From Candidatus Rokuibacteriota bacterium (GTDB lineage: Bacteria; Methylomirabilota; Methylomirabilia; Rokubacteriales; CSP1-6): DNA of 11,133 bases. The stretch's first letter is position 1. Each line of letters starts with the position of its first letter. Below are positions 1 to 5,576 of the stretch, piece by piece. Under the pieces are notes generated by a model. That model was not told the origin of the DNA, made no database searches, and saw only the letters and a program-made list of their open reading frames with translations. The stretch lies in contig JACOVB010000288.1 of the NCBI GenBank assembly GCA_016177555.1, positions 1-11,133 of the forward strand. Direction: 5' to 3'. A program made the position numbers and the translations under genes.

Positions 1-15
1 ACAGATTTGCTTACC

Positions 16-36
16 TGGTATACAAGGTATACTTGG
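16..36 (+). promoter_or_regulatory. Doubled GTATAC operator overlapping a promoter
   Basis: Two GTATAC hexamers at 18-23 and 27-32 are separated by AAG, giving a perfect 15-bp dyad. Each hexamer is itself a palindrome, so the array is also a 9-bp-spaced direct repeat (GGTATAC at 17 and 26). TATACT at 28-33 is a good -10 box, so a protein bound to the dyad would block the promoter. The downstream pair has toxin-antitoxin architecture, where autorepression by the antitoxin or complex is usual. That this dyad is its operator is inference. No convincing -35 box is visible. Confidence 0.55.
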
Positions 37-66
37 TCGTGAGTCAGAGAAGGGGAGGTGTTCCAC

Positions 67-564
67 ATGCCGCTCGCCCATCGCGGGGCGATCAGGGTGG
101 CCGACGAGGTCTGGATCGCCGCAGCGCTCCTTCACCGGGAACAACCCACTCGTGATGATTTCTCGGTGGCGGAGATCGTGGAGCGGGCCCGGCTTGAAGC
201 CATCGAGCCGGCGCTACGGCCCGGCGTGTACGTCCATGCCGTCCAGCACTGCGTCGCCAACCGCCCGCCCAATCCCGGGCGCTCCCGGATGCTCGTGGAG
301 ACGGGCCGCAACCGGCGCCGGCTCTACCGGCCCGGGGATCCCTGCGATCCCCGCCGCGAAGGGGCTCGCATCGTCCCGGGCAGGGACGACATTCCGGCCA
401 AGTACCATCCGCTCCTCGACTGGTACGAGGAGAGTTACGCCAGGAGGAGTCGCCGGGCCGATCAGGAGGATGTGCTGCTCGGTCTCCGCGGCTCCGGCCG
501 TGCCCTGTGGGCCGCCGAGCCCGCCGATCAGTATGTCACCCGGCTGAGAGAGGGGTGGGAATGA
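67..564 (+). CDS. Probable antitoxin-like partner of a PIN toxin (winged-helix-like)
   Basis: A 165-residue soluble protein. I chose the ATG at 67 because a strong Shine-Dalgarno (GGGGAGGT, 52-59) lies 7 nt upstream; a GTG at 58 is in frame but overlaps that site. The N-terminal half (VWIAAALL, then FSVAEIVERA, then YVHAVQHCVANRPPN, then a GRNRRRLYRPGD turn) follows the layout of small winged-helix domains: a helix, a 'defines specificity' helix, then a basic beta-hairpin wing. It is reminiscent of the DUF7669 type, but that is from memory. The C-terminal part (HPLLDWYEESYA) could clamp the toxin. It overlaps the PIN gene by ATGA, so translation is probably coupled. The role of antitoxin and autorepressor is inferred from this context, since no classical VapB fold (AbrB, RHH, Phd) is seen. 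Confidence 0.6.
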   Translation: MPLAHRGAIRVADEVWIAAALLHREQPTRDDFSVAEIVERARLEAIEPALRPGVYVHAVQHCVANRPPNPGRSRMLVETGRNRRRLYRPGDPCDPRREGARIVPGRDDIPAKYHPLLDWYEESYARRSRRADQEDVLLGLRGSGRALWAAEPADQYVTRLREGWE

Positions 565-983
565 GCCGGGTGTTCTGGGACACCAACCTCTTCATCTATC
601 TCCTGGAGGGGCAGGGCGCGCGGGCCAACCGCGTCGCAGCCCTGCGGCAGCGGATGCTCGACCGCGGCGACCAGCTCTACAGCTCGACGCTCACGCTCGG
701 CGAGGTGCTGGTCAAGCCGCTGGAGCAGGGCGACGAGGCGCTCGCCCGGCGGTACGAGGAGGCCCTGTCCCGGCAGGTCGTCCTGATTCCCTTCAACCCC
801 GAGGCGGCGCGCATCTATGCGGGGCTCCGCCGCCAGCGGGGGCTTCGGGCTCCCGACGCGATCCAGCTCGCCTGCGCCGCCCAGGCGCGCGTGGATCTGT
901 TCATCACCAACGATGAGCGGCTGAGCCAGCTCACGGTCCCCGGCGTCCAGTTCGTCGCCTCCCTGGCGCGGGCGCCACTGTGA
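561..983 (+). CDS. PIN-domain ribonuclease toxin (VapC-like)
   Basis: A 140-residue protein spanning one complete PIN domain, the usual size for VapC. The expected acidic residues are present: D7 in FWDTN, E48 in TLGEVL, D99 in RAPDAIQLA and D118 in FITNDERL. These coordinate Mg2+/Mn2+ for endoribonucleolytic cleavage in this family, typically of tRNA or rRNA. The start ATG overlaps the stop of the upstream gene (ATGA), with GAGAGGGGTGGGA just before it as a weak ribosome site. The pairing and order (small partner first, PIN second) match type II toxin-antitoxin operons. The RNA target cannot be read from sequence. No truncation or missing catalytic residue is visible, so it is probably active. 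Confidence 0.88.
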   Translation: MSRVFWDTNLFIYLLEGQGARANRVAALRQRMLDRGDQLYSSTLTLGEVLVKPLEQGDEALARRYEEALSRQVVLIPFNPEAARIYAGLRRQRGLRAPDAIQLACAAQARVDLFITNDERLSQLTVPGVQFVASLARAPL

Positions 984-1278
984 GGCGCCGCCCAGCCTCC
1001 GCTTCGATCTGCTCGCGAGCGTAAGTAACACGAACGCCCTCCGGCAACGCTCGCCCCGTCCTTGCCCCCGTCACCGTGACGTCACCTCCCCGACTCGGAC
1101 GCCGGCCGCCCCAGGAGCCCGATGGCACAGCCATGATGGGGCCACCGATCCGGAAGACGATCCCCCACTTGTTGAGCCACGCAGCGGAGGCCTCGGGGTT
1201 CTTGGAGACCCGCGCCTTGCCCAAGCCGATCAGGAGGCACCACACGCCCACGATAACGAAGACCATGACGGCGATCAT
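931..1278 (-). CDS. Small membrane protein whose C-terminus is replaced by repeat R
   Basis: Reading the minus strand, an ATG preceded by AAGGGGG (5-nt spacing) opens a frame starting MIAVMVFVIVGVWCLLIGLG, a clear transmembrane helix. A juxtamembrane segment (KARVSKNPEASAAWLNKWG) and a second hydrophobic start (FRIGGPIMA) follow. The first ~50 residues look like genuine protein. From the codons for VPSG onward the frame runs through repeat copy R1 and then antisense to the 3' end of the PIN gene, ending after 115 codons with a low-complexity basic tail. I infer that a short native C-terminus was lost where R1 begins. Function is unknown; tiny one- or two-helix inner-membrane proteins of this style are common. 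It lies between two R copies in the same orientation. Confidence 0.5.
   Translation of the reverse strand: MIAVMVFVIVGVWCLLIGLGKARVSKNPEASAAWLNKWGIVFRIGGPIMAVPSGSWGGRRPSRGGDVTVTGARTGRALPEGVRVTYAREQIEAEAGRRLTVAPAPGRRRTGRRGP
1034..1134 (-). repeat. Repeat R, copy R1
   Basis: The block 1064-1112 is identical over 49 bp to 2729-2777, and similarity continues to 1034 with a 2-bp indel. In minus orientation it reads GGCTGTGCCATCGGGCTCC, then CGTCCGAGTC, then a perfect palindrome GTGACGTCAC (1076-1085), then GACGGGGGC and GGACGGGGCGAGCG. The same order of blocks appears in copies R2, R3 and R4. It starts where the small membrane protein's plausible sequence ends. Confidence 0.85.
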
Positions 1279-1289
1279 CTGCGCCCCCT

Positions 1290-1357
1290 TCTGGCCCCCA
1301 TCCCCATGACGTAAGCCCCCAGACCCGCACGCTGGAGCCACGCTGGAGCCGTAGGCA
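1290..1357 (-). repeat. Repeat R, copy R4 (degenerate)
   Basis: In minus orientation it reads GGGCTGTGCCTACGGCTCC, CCAGCGTGCGGGTCTGG, CTTACGTCA, GGGGGCC. This is the same block order as R1 and R3, and it shares CTTACGTCA with R3 rather than the GTGACGTCAC of R1/R2. It lies between the starts of the divergent small membrane protein and the Fsr-like transporter. R4 and R1 are direct repeats about 227 bp apart that bracket the small gene. Confidence 0.7.
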
Positions 1358-1375
1358 CAGCCCGTCGTCGGCCAC

Positions 1376-2680
1376 ATGGTTTCTCCCGACGGCTGCTATC
1401 CTATGGCGATGAGCGGCAGGTCACTCGATTCAGGAGCGACACACGCGGCCGCAGCCGTGTCGTCACGGGCGGCCACTCAAGCCATCAGCACCACCTTCTC
1501 GGTCATCCTGTCGCTGAGCTTCTGCCATTTGCTCAACGACATGATGCAGTCGCTGGTGCCCGCGCTCTATCCCATCCTCAAGAGCTCCCACGGTCTGACC
1601 TTCAGCCAGGTCGGTCTGATCACCCTGGCCTTCCAGTGCACGGCCTCCATGCTGCAACCCTTGGTCGGCCTCTATACCGACCGCCACCCACAACCGTATT
1701 CCCTGACAGCCGGCATCAGCCTCACCCTGGTCGGCCTCCTGTTGATGTCCCGAGCCTCGACGTATCCCGCCATCCTGCTCGCCGCCATGTTGATCGGGAT
1801 GGGCTCGTCGATCTTCCATCCCGAAGCCTCCCGCGTGGCCCGCATGGCGGCCGGTGGACGCTATGGGCTCGCGCAGTCCCTCTTCCAGGTCGGCGGGAAC
1901 ATTGGCTCTGCCTCAGGCCCATTGCTCGCCGCATTTGTCGTCGTACCACACGGGCAGTCGAGCATTGCGTGGTTCTCGGGGGCGGCGCTGATCGCCATCT
2001 TCGTGCTGCTGCTGGTCGGTGGCTGGTACGCACGCAACCGCACGCCCGCGCGACCGGGCCCGCGCACCCCGGCAGCCGCCGTGGTGTCCGCCACGGCGCC
2101 ACGCCAGCGCATGCTGCCACGCTGGAAGGTCATCCAAGCGGTGGCCATCCTCGTGGCTTTGCTCTTCTCCAAGAACGTGTACAGCGCCAGCCTGGGCTCA
2201 TACTACACTTTCTATCTGATCGACAAGTTCCACCTGCCAGTACAGATGGCACAGTTCTATCTGTTCGCTTTCCTCGCCGGCATCGTGGCCGGCACCCTTG
2301 CAGGCGGAGCGGTCGGTGACCGCGTGGGACGCATCCCCGTTATGTGGTTCTCGATCCTGGGGGCCTTGCCCTTCGCACTGCTCCTCCCTCACGCCAACTT
2401 GTTCTGGACCGGCATTCTAGCCGTGCTCATCGCCATGATCATGGCCTCGGCCTTCTCCGCCATCCTGGTCTATGCGCAAGAGCTGCTGCCTGGCCGGGTG
2501 GGTCTGGCGGCGGGGATGTTTTACGGCTTCTCGTTCGGCCTGGGGGGTCTGGGCGCCGCCGCCCTCGGCAAGCTCGCTGACCTCACCAGCATCACCACCG
2601 TCTACCGCGTGTGCCCCTTTCTCCTGCTTCTGGGGCTCTTGACCGCCTTCTTGCCTCGCCGGCCCGGCGCGCCTCGATGA
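1376..2680 (+). CDS. MFS transporter, fosmidomycin-resistance (Fsr) type
   Basis: A 434-residue inner-membrane protein with about 12 hydrophobic helices and a cytoplasmic loop after residue ~220 rich in Pro, Arg and Ala, as expected between the two six-helix halves. Family signatures are strong: LSFCHLLNDMMQSLVPALYP (47-66), the loop GLYTDRHPQPYSL (98-110), SSIFHPEASRVARMA (144-158), GLAQSLFQVGGNIGSA (164-179) and a motif-A-like GGAVGDRVGR (310-319). Fsr relatives are proton-driven efflux pumps; the natural substrate here is unknown. The start is uncertain. No Shine-Dalgarno precedes the ATGs at 1376, 1403 or 1409, but an extended -10 ends 7 nt before 1409, which would give a leaderless mRNA beginning at that ATG. 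The coding frame is intact, unlike its neighbours. Confidence 0.9.
   Translation: MVSPDGCYPMAMSGRSLDSGATHAAAAVSSRAATQAISTTFSVILSLSFCHLLNDMMQSLVPALYPILKSSHGLTFSQVGLITLAFQCTASMLQPLVGLYTDRHPQPYSLTAGISLTLVGLLLMSRASTYPAILLAAMLIGMGSSIFHPEASRVARMAAGGRYGLAQSLFQVGGNIGSASGPLLAAFVVVPHGQSSIAWFSGAALIAIFVLLLVGGWYARNRTPARPGPRTPAAAVVSATAPRQRMLPRWKVIQAVAILVALLFSKNVYSASLGSYYTFYLIDKFHLPVQMAQFYLFAFLAGIVAGTLAGGAVGDRVGRIPVMWFSILGALPFALLLPHANLFWTGILAVLIAMIMASAFSAILVYAQELLPGRVGLAAGMFYGFSFGLGGLGAAALGKLADLTSITTVYRVCPFLLLLGLLTAFLPRRPGAPR
1394..1402 (+). promoter_or_regulatory. Extended -10 element, possible leaderless start
   Basis: TGCTATCCT fits an extended -10 (TGN followed by a TATAAT-like hexamer). The predicted +1 is at 1409, exactly the A of an in-frame ATG (MSGRS...). 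No -35 box is evident. Similar TGCTANCNT motifs occur at 3221-3229 (-) and 5157-5165 (+), each upstream of a plausible start codon. Confidence 0.35.
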
Positions 2681-2696
2681 AGCGAGCGCAGCATGC

Positions 2697-2777
2697 ACGC
2701 CCTCCGGCGGCGGCCGCCCCGTCCGTGGGCCCCCGTCACCGTGACGTCACCTCCCCGACTCGGACGCCGGCCGCCCC
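2697..2777 (-). repeat. Repeat R, copy R2
   Basis: It shares 49 identical bases with R1 (2729-2777 against 1064-1112), including the GTGACGTCAC palindrome at 2741-2750. The shared ACGCCCTCCGGC extends similarity to 2697. It begins inside the reading frame of the truncated nitroreductase and supplies its last residues and stop codon. Confidence 0.85.
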
Positions 2778-3158
2778 GGACGCGCCGGTGGTCAGCGTCG
2801 GCGTGGCGCCGTCGGTGCCGACGCAGGCCAGGATGAGCACGGGCGCCTCGCCCAGGTGCTCGGACAGGTGACGCGCGGAGGCCAGCAGCTTGCCCTCGCG
2901 GCTGTCGGGCGGCGCCGCCGACGCGCCGCGGTAGTACGGCGTTCTCATCAGCTCACCCCACGCCTCGCGGTACAGCTCGCCGAGCCGCGCCCGTTTGGCC
3001 GCGTCGCGGATCACCAGAAAGCTCCAGCCCTGGCGGTTGCCGCCGCTCGGCGCGCAGATGGCGGCGTCCATGATCTGCCGGAGCACGGCGTCGGGGAGCG
3101 GCTCGGGCTTGAGGCGGCGGATCGCCCGCTGCGTCGTCACCACGTCGAAGAAGTCCAT
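2736..3158 (-). pseudogene. Nitroreductase family protein, C-terminally truncated at repeat R2
   Basis: The ATG is preceded by AGGAGGG at ideal spacing and opens MDFFDVVTTQRAIRRLKPEP, a typical nitroreductase N-terminus. The FMN-binding stretch RAIRRL follows, then AAICAPSGGNRQGWSFLVI and a GEAPVLILAC strand. These enzymes are FMN-dependent NAD(P)H oxidoreductases of about 190-220 residues. Here the frame stops at 140. After TTGAS, where relatives continue into a helix and the second half of the FMN site, the sequence becomes GAAGVRVGEVTSR, which is encoded by repeat R2. The remaining product lacks the C-terminal third and should not form a proper dimeric flavoenzyme. I treat it as a pseudogene. 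Confidence 0.85.
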
Positions 3159-3220
3159 GGTCCCTCCTGGCGCCAAGGGGGCACAGGGAGAGGAAGAATG
3201 AGCCACCTCTATGTGCCGCG

Positions 3221-3229
3221 ATGCTAGCA
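3221..3229 (-). promoter_or_regulatory. Extended -10 upstream of the nitroreductase
   Basis: On the minus strand TGCTAGCAT resembles an extended -10 box (TGC plus TAGCAT). The predicted start point is near 3214, leaving a leader of about 56 nt before the nitroreductase ATG. No -35 box is clear, so this is a modest call. Confidence 0.35.
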
Positions 3230-3429
3230 CCCCGGCGCCGGGCCCACCACCCTCGCGTGAGGCGCAACTGCCTCTTCGTCGACGGCGGCCAAGCGGCGAT
3301 GTGATCGCGAGACGTCCCTCGCGGCCTCGGCTGGCACTTCCTTCGACCTCGGATGCGCCGGGCGATGAGCGTCGCCATCATGAACGGCGTCCCCGGGGTC
3401 GGGCCCGCGGGCGGCCGACGCCGGGCGTG
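3230..3429 (-). other. No recognisable gene
   Basis: Between the nitroreductase promoter and the doubtful R5 repeat both strands are open in places, but the translations are basic, Arg/Pro/Gly-rich and show no family resemblance. I read it as non-coding DNA or eroded sequence. Confidence 0.4.
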
Positions 3430-3535
3430 GACCTGACACAAGATCCGCACTCGGACGTGCCGCCGCGTGGGGACCCGCCCCTCCAGGGATCGCCCCCAAT
3501 GCCCCCCTATGCCCTATGCCGATGGCACAGCCCAT
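3430..3535 (-). repeat. Possible divergent copy of repeat R (R5)
   Basis: In minus orientation it opens with GGCTGTGCCATCGG, matching the left edge of R1. After an insertion-like stretch it carries CGTCCGAGTGCGG, then ATCTTGTGTCAGG, in the positions where R3 has CGTCCGAGTCTGG and AGCTTACGTCAC. In the R3-type frame this encodes VRVRILCQVH beside the VRVWQLTSH of R3. Similarity is patchy, so homology is not secure. Confidence 0.35.
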
Positions 3536-3607
3536 CCCCACCAGCCCGTAGACGAACCCGTTCGTCACCCCTGCGAGGACTGACTGAACGAGCAAACCAA
3601 AGGTCAC
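3530..3607 (-). pseudogene. N-terminal stub of a LivH-type branched-chain amino acid ABC permease
   Basis: A GTG with GGAGG six bases upstream starts MTFGLLVQSVLAGVTNGFVY, continuing GLVGMG. This is the characteristic first helix of LivH-family permeases (hydrophobic helix, then GxxYGLVGMGLA). The family match stops abruptly after 26 codons, where the GGCTGTGCCATCGG edge of repeat R5 begins. The frame then stays open to 3224 with Gly/Arg/Pro-rich sequence that resembles nothing. A full permease has about 290 residues and eight helices, so this stub cannot transport anything. The partners of such systems (LivM, LivG, LivF, LivK) are not adjacent. Confidence 0.65.
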
Positions 3608-3651
3608 GAAGGGCCTCCAATCTCTTTCACCGCGCGGCGACGCGGCACACT

Positions 3652-3683
3652 CCGGCAGGGCAGCATCTCCGCTGCCCTGCCGG
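3652..3683. terminator. Perfect 13-bp GC-rich hairpin between converging and diverging units
   Basis: CCGGCAGGGCAGC (3652-3664) pairs perfectly with GCTGCCCTGCCGG (3671-3683) around a 6-nt loop, ATCTCC. It lies about 40 nt beyond the stop of the alpha/beta hydrolase on the minus strand, a natural place for transcription termination. No U-tract follows on either strand, so it would be a non-canonical terminator or an mRNA 3'-end stabiliser. Confidence 0.6.
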
Positions 3684-3722
3684 GAGCCGCTCCGCTCGAG
3701 CCCGCACCAGGGCGCCGAGCGT

Positions 3723-4634
3723 TTACGCGAGGAGATGCGTCTTCAGGAACGCCGCGCCCTCGGTCGATGCGGTCTCGAGATGCGACAGCTTCGAGTAGAG
3801 GCTCATGTGCGTGACATCCGGCAACACCACCAGCTTCTTGTTGCCTGCAGCCACACCATTGTAGGCGGCAATTTCCAGGTCCCACAGGGTGATGTTGTCG
3901 TTCTCCGCCACGACCATCAGCGTCGGCGTGTTAAGAATCCGTGGCACGTACGGGAATACCGTGTAGTTGAGCAGGATCTCCGTCGACTCGATGGTGTTGC
4001 GGTGCTCGTGCCGCGGTGCCTCCTTCTCCTTGATGTTCATGAAGATCTCGTGCACGTGTGCGAACGGCCATGTGCAGAGTGTGTTGTCGGGGTCCGGGGC
4101 GGACATGGCCATGTATCCACCGGCCTTGCCCGCCGATCGCTGGACGCGGTCGTCCATGATCGCCTTCATCAGCTGATCAAACCGGCGTTCGCCGTGCACG
4201 CGCCGCATGTTGGCGAAGCCATCCACCACGGGGATGTTCGAGACGATGCAGCGAACCCGCGGATCCGTGGCTCCCACGATCAGCACGTGCCCCCCCGAGT
4301 ACGAGATGCCCCAGATCCCCACCCGGTTCGGGTCCACCTCGGACTGCGTCATGACAAAGCTGATAGCGTTCTTGTAGTCCTCGATCTGAGCCCAGGGGTC
4401 GACGTGCTGCCTCGGCTCGCCCTCGCTCTCGCCGAAGCACCGGTAGTCGAACCGCAGGACCGCAAGCCCTGCGTCCACGATCTTCTTCGCATAGTGCGGC
4501 ATCACGATTTCTTTGACGTAGCACCAGCCGCCCGCCATCACGACGATCGGAAACGGGCCCTTCCCCTTCTTCGGCGTCTCCAGGATCCCGCGGACCTTCG
4601 AGCCCTTGCTGTTGAACTCCACCGGCCGTTGCAT
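3723..4634 (-). CDS. Alpha/beta hydrolase, dienelactone hydrolase / YcjY-like
   Basis: A 303-residue cytoplasmic protein with a complete alpha/beta hydrolase fold; the start ATG follows a strong AGGAGGAGG site. The strand leading to an oxyanion region reads PFPIVVMAGGWCYV (28-41), followed by VLRFDYRCFGESEG (59-72). The nucleophile elbow is WGISYSGGHVL, with S113 the likely nucleophile in SxSxG context. The acid is probably D246 in VVAENDNIT, and the base is H276 in PDVTHMSLY. The order and spacing of the triad are normal. Relatives include DLH-type esterases, bacterial acyl-peptidase-like hydrolases and enzymes of polyketide or aromatic breakdown; the substrate is not deducible. It may be co-transcribed with the unidentified C-terminal fragment just upstream. 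Downstream lies the perfect hairpin. Confidence 0.87.
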   Translation of the reverse strand: MQRPVEFNSKGSKVRGILETPKKGKGPFPIVVMAGGWCYVKEIVMPHYAKKIVDAGLAVLRFDYRCFGESEGEPRQHVDPWAQIEDYKNAISFVMTQSEVDPNRVGIWGISYSGGHVLIVGATDPRVRCIVSNIPVVDGFANMRRVHGERRFDQLMKAIMDDRVQRSAGKAGGYMAMSAPDPDNTLCTWPFAHVHEIFMNIKEKEAPRHEHRNTIESTEILLNYTVFPYVPRILNTPTLMVVAENDNITLWDLEIAAYNGVAAGNKKLVVLPDVTHMSLYSKLSHLETASTEGAAFLKTHLLA

Positions 4635-4688
4635 CGTTCTCCTCCTCCTCTTGTGGCGGCTGGTCGCCGCTTCGAAATGTGCACTCCC

Positions 4689-4886
4689 CTACTTCCCCAC
4701 GCGAAAGGGCAGCCGAGTGAACAGCCCCTTCATCAACTTCGAATACACGTAGCTCGTCAGCGCGATGCCGGTCATGTCCTCGGCGCCGAAGTTGTAGGTC
4801 GCCAGGGGAGCGTAGTAGGGTCGAAGACTGGCGCGGTGCCCCGTAGGTTCCCCTTGGCTGTGTCCGCCGTTTCCAGCTGCCTTCAC
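4689..4886 (-). pseudogene. C-terminal fragment of an unidentified protein upstream of the hydrolase
   Basis: The last ~45 residues look natural: RPYYAPLATYNFGAEDM, then TGIALTSYVYSKLMKGLF, then TRLPFRVGK and a TAG. They end 54 nt before the hydrolase start on the same strand, as an upstream operon member would. Upstream of about 4823 the frame degenerates (Gly/Ser/His-rich, no plausible Shine-Dalgarno) and no parent gene is present, so only the 3' end seems to have survived. I do not recognise the family. The true product may have formed one transcription unit with the hydrolase before the deletion. Confidence 0.4.
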
Positions 4887-5042
4887 GCGAGAGGCGTGCC
4901 CTTATGCTCCGCTCGCACCTCCGGGTTGTCAAGATCCTCCCTCTCTCCTGCCGTTCCGGAGCCCGACGACGCAGTTCTCTCCGACTACGCCCTCCATTGG
5001 CACGAGATGTCAGGGAAACCCTGACGCGAGGCTTCCCGCTGA

Positions 5043-5150
5043 GCGTTCAACGAGCGGCAGACCGAGACGCTCATCACGTGGAAGCGTCTCTGGAGAGGCC
5101 GCAAGCAGCCGTACCGCGTGGTTCTGGAGTGGGACAGCCCGAGGCGGTGA
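5043..5150 (+). pseudogene. Short C-terminal coding scrap, unidentified
   Basis: A 35-codon open stretch follows an in-frame TGA at 5040 and has a protein-like composition: FNERQTETLITWKRLWR, then GRKQPYRVVLEWDSPRR, ending in TGA. The Trp/Tyr/acid content differs from the Arg/Pro/Gly shadows typical of this GC level, which suggests the 3' end of a lost gene. It has no start codon or ribosome site of its own. The family is unknown and the call is weak. Confidence 0.3.
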
Positions 5151-5156
5151 GAGGGG

Positions 5157-5165
5157 TGCTATCAT
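5157..5165 (+). promoter_or_regulatory. Extended -10 before a start codon at 5199
   Basis: TGCTATCAT is a good extended -10, predicting transcription from about 5172. A consensus GGGAGGT (5186-5192) lies 6 nt before the ATG at 5199. Promoter, ribosome site and start codon are therefore all in register for a gene whose body is missing or eroded. Confidence 0.4.
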
Positions 5166-5198
5166 CCCCCGCGAACCCCTCACGCGGGAGGTCCTGCC

Positions 5199-5290
5199 AT
5201 GTTGGGGCGGCGCGCGCCCTCGCGTTCGACCTCGCGGTCGTGCACGAGGGGGCAGGAGGCGAGCAAGCGTTTGGGGTCGAGAAGCCGGGC
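5199..5290 (+). pseudogene. 5' stub of a lost gene running into repeat R3
   Basis: The start signals are good (extended -10 at 5157, GGGAGGT at 5186, ATG), but the translation (MLGRRAPSRSTSRSCTRG and on) is Arg/Ser-rich and matches nothing I know. It meets repeat R3 after about 30 codons. The frame then stays open through R3 and joins, in phase, the IS110 transposase remnant, ending at 5576. Another frame through the same DNA ends in GASVRVWQLTSH at the R3 core. I infer a truncated, perhaps frameshifted, gene. The long open frame is probably accidental. Confidence 0.3.
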
Positions 5291-5400
5291 GCTGTGGCAT
5301 CGGCTCCTGGGGGCTCCTGGGGCGCCAGCGTCCGAGTCTGGCAGCTTACGTCACACTGACGGGGCCGCAGCACGGGGCGACCGCCGCTGGAGGGGGCTAG
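5288..5400 (+). repeat. Repeat R, copy R3 (inverted relative to the others)
   Basis: On the plus strand the blocks run CGCTGTGGCATCGGCTCC, a duplicated CTCCTGGGG, CGTCCGAGTC, CTTACGTCACACTGACGGGG, CACGGGGCGACCGCCGC and TGGAGGG. This reproduces the order seen in the minus-strand copies R1 and R2 over about 110 bp. GCCAG (5324-5328) and CTGGC (5338-5342) bracket CGTCCGAGT as a 5-bp stem. It ends a few bases before the IS110 remnant. Confidence 0.8.
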
Positions 5401-5406
5401 AGTTGG

Positions 5407-5576
5407 CTACGCTCCACGCGCATCAGCTCGAAGCCTACCTCGGCCTGGTGCCCCGCGAGTACAGCTCCGGCGAGACGCAGCGCCGCGGCCCCATCACCAA
5501 GGCGGGGCACTCACGCGTTCGCTGGCTGCTCGTCCAAGCCGCGATCTCGATGCTGCGCCGCCCGTGCTGGGCGTGA
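5407..5576 (+). mobile_element. IS110-family transposase, C-terminal remnant
   Basis: The frame encodes HAHQLEAYLGLVPREYSSG, then ETQRRGPITKAGHSRVRWLL, then VQAAISMLRR. This is the hallmark Transposase_20 (IS116/IS110/IS902) C-terminal segment, including the GxITKxGxxRxRxxLxxAA motif. The N-terminal DEDD RuvC-like catalytic domain is absent: upstream is repeat R3. The downstream end is also missing, because after SMLRR the frame hits TGA and the DNA becomes hsdM coding sequence in another frame. Only about 50 of some 350-400 residues remain, so the element is dead. The remnant fixes one breakpoint close to 5560. Confidence 0.85.

Noticed and set aside
528..1031. Long open frame antisense to the PIN toxin
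   Set aside because: It mirrors a strongly supported PIN domain. The composition is typical of an antisense shadow in GC-rich DNA, with no start signals.
1064..1357. R4/R1 pair as integron attC sites or a CRISPR array
   Set aside because: There are no GTTRRRY/RYYYAAC core sites, no integrase, and no regular short repeats with unique 30-40 nt spacers.
3735..5024. A 429-codon plus-strand open frame across the hydrolase
   Set aside because: It is antisense to a hydrolase with a complete catalytic triad. Its His/Arg/Asp-rich translation matches no family.
5199..5576. A continuous 125-codon frame with good promoter, ribosome site and ATG, read as one protein
   Set aside because: It stitches together an unrecognised stub, repeat R3 and an IS110 C-terminal fragment. 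The middle has repeat-derived low-complexity sequence, so I list the parts separately.
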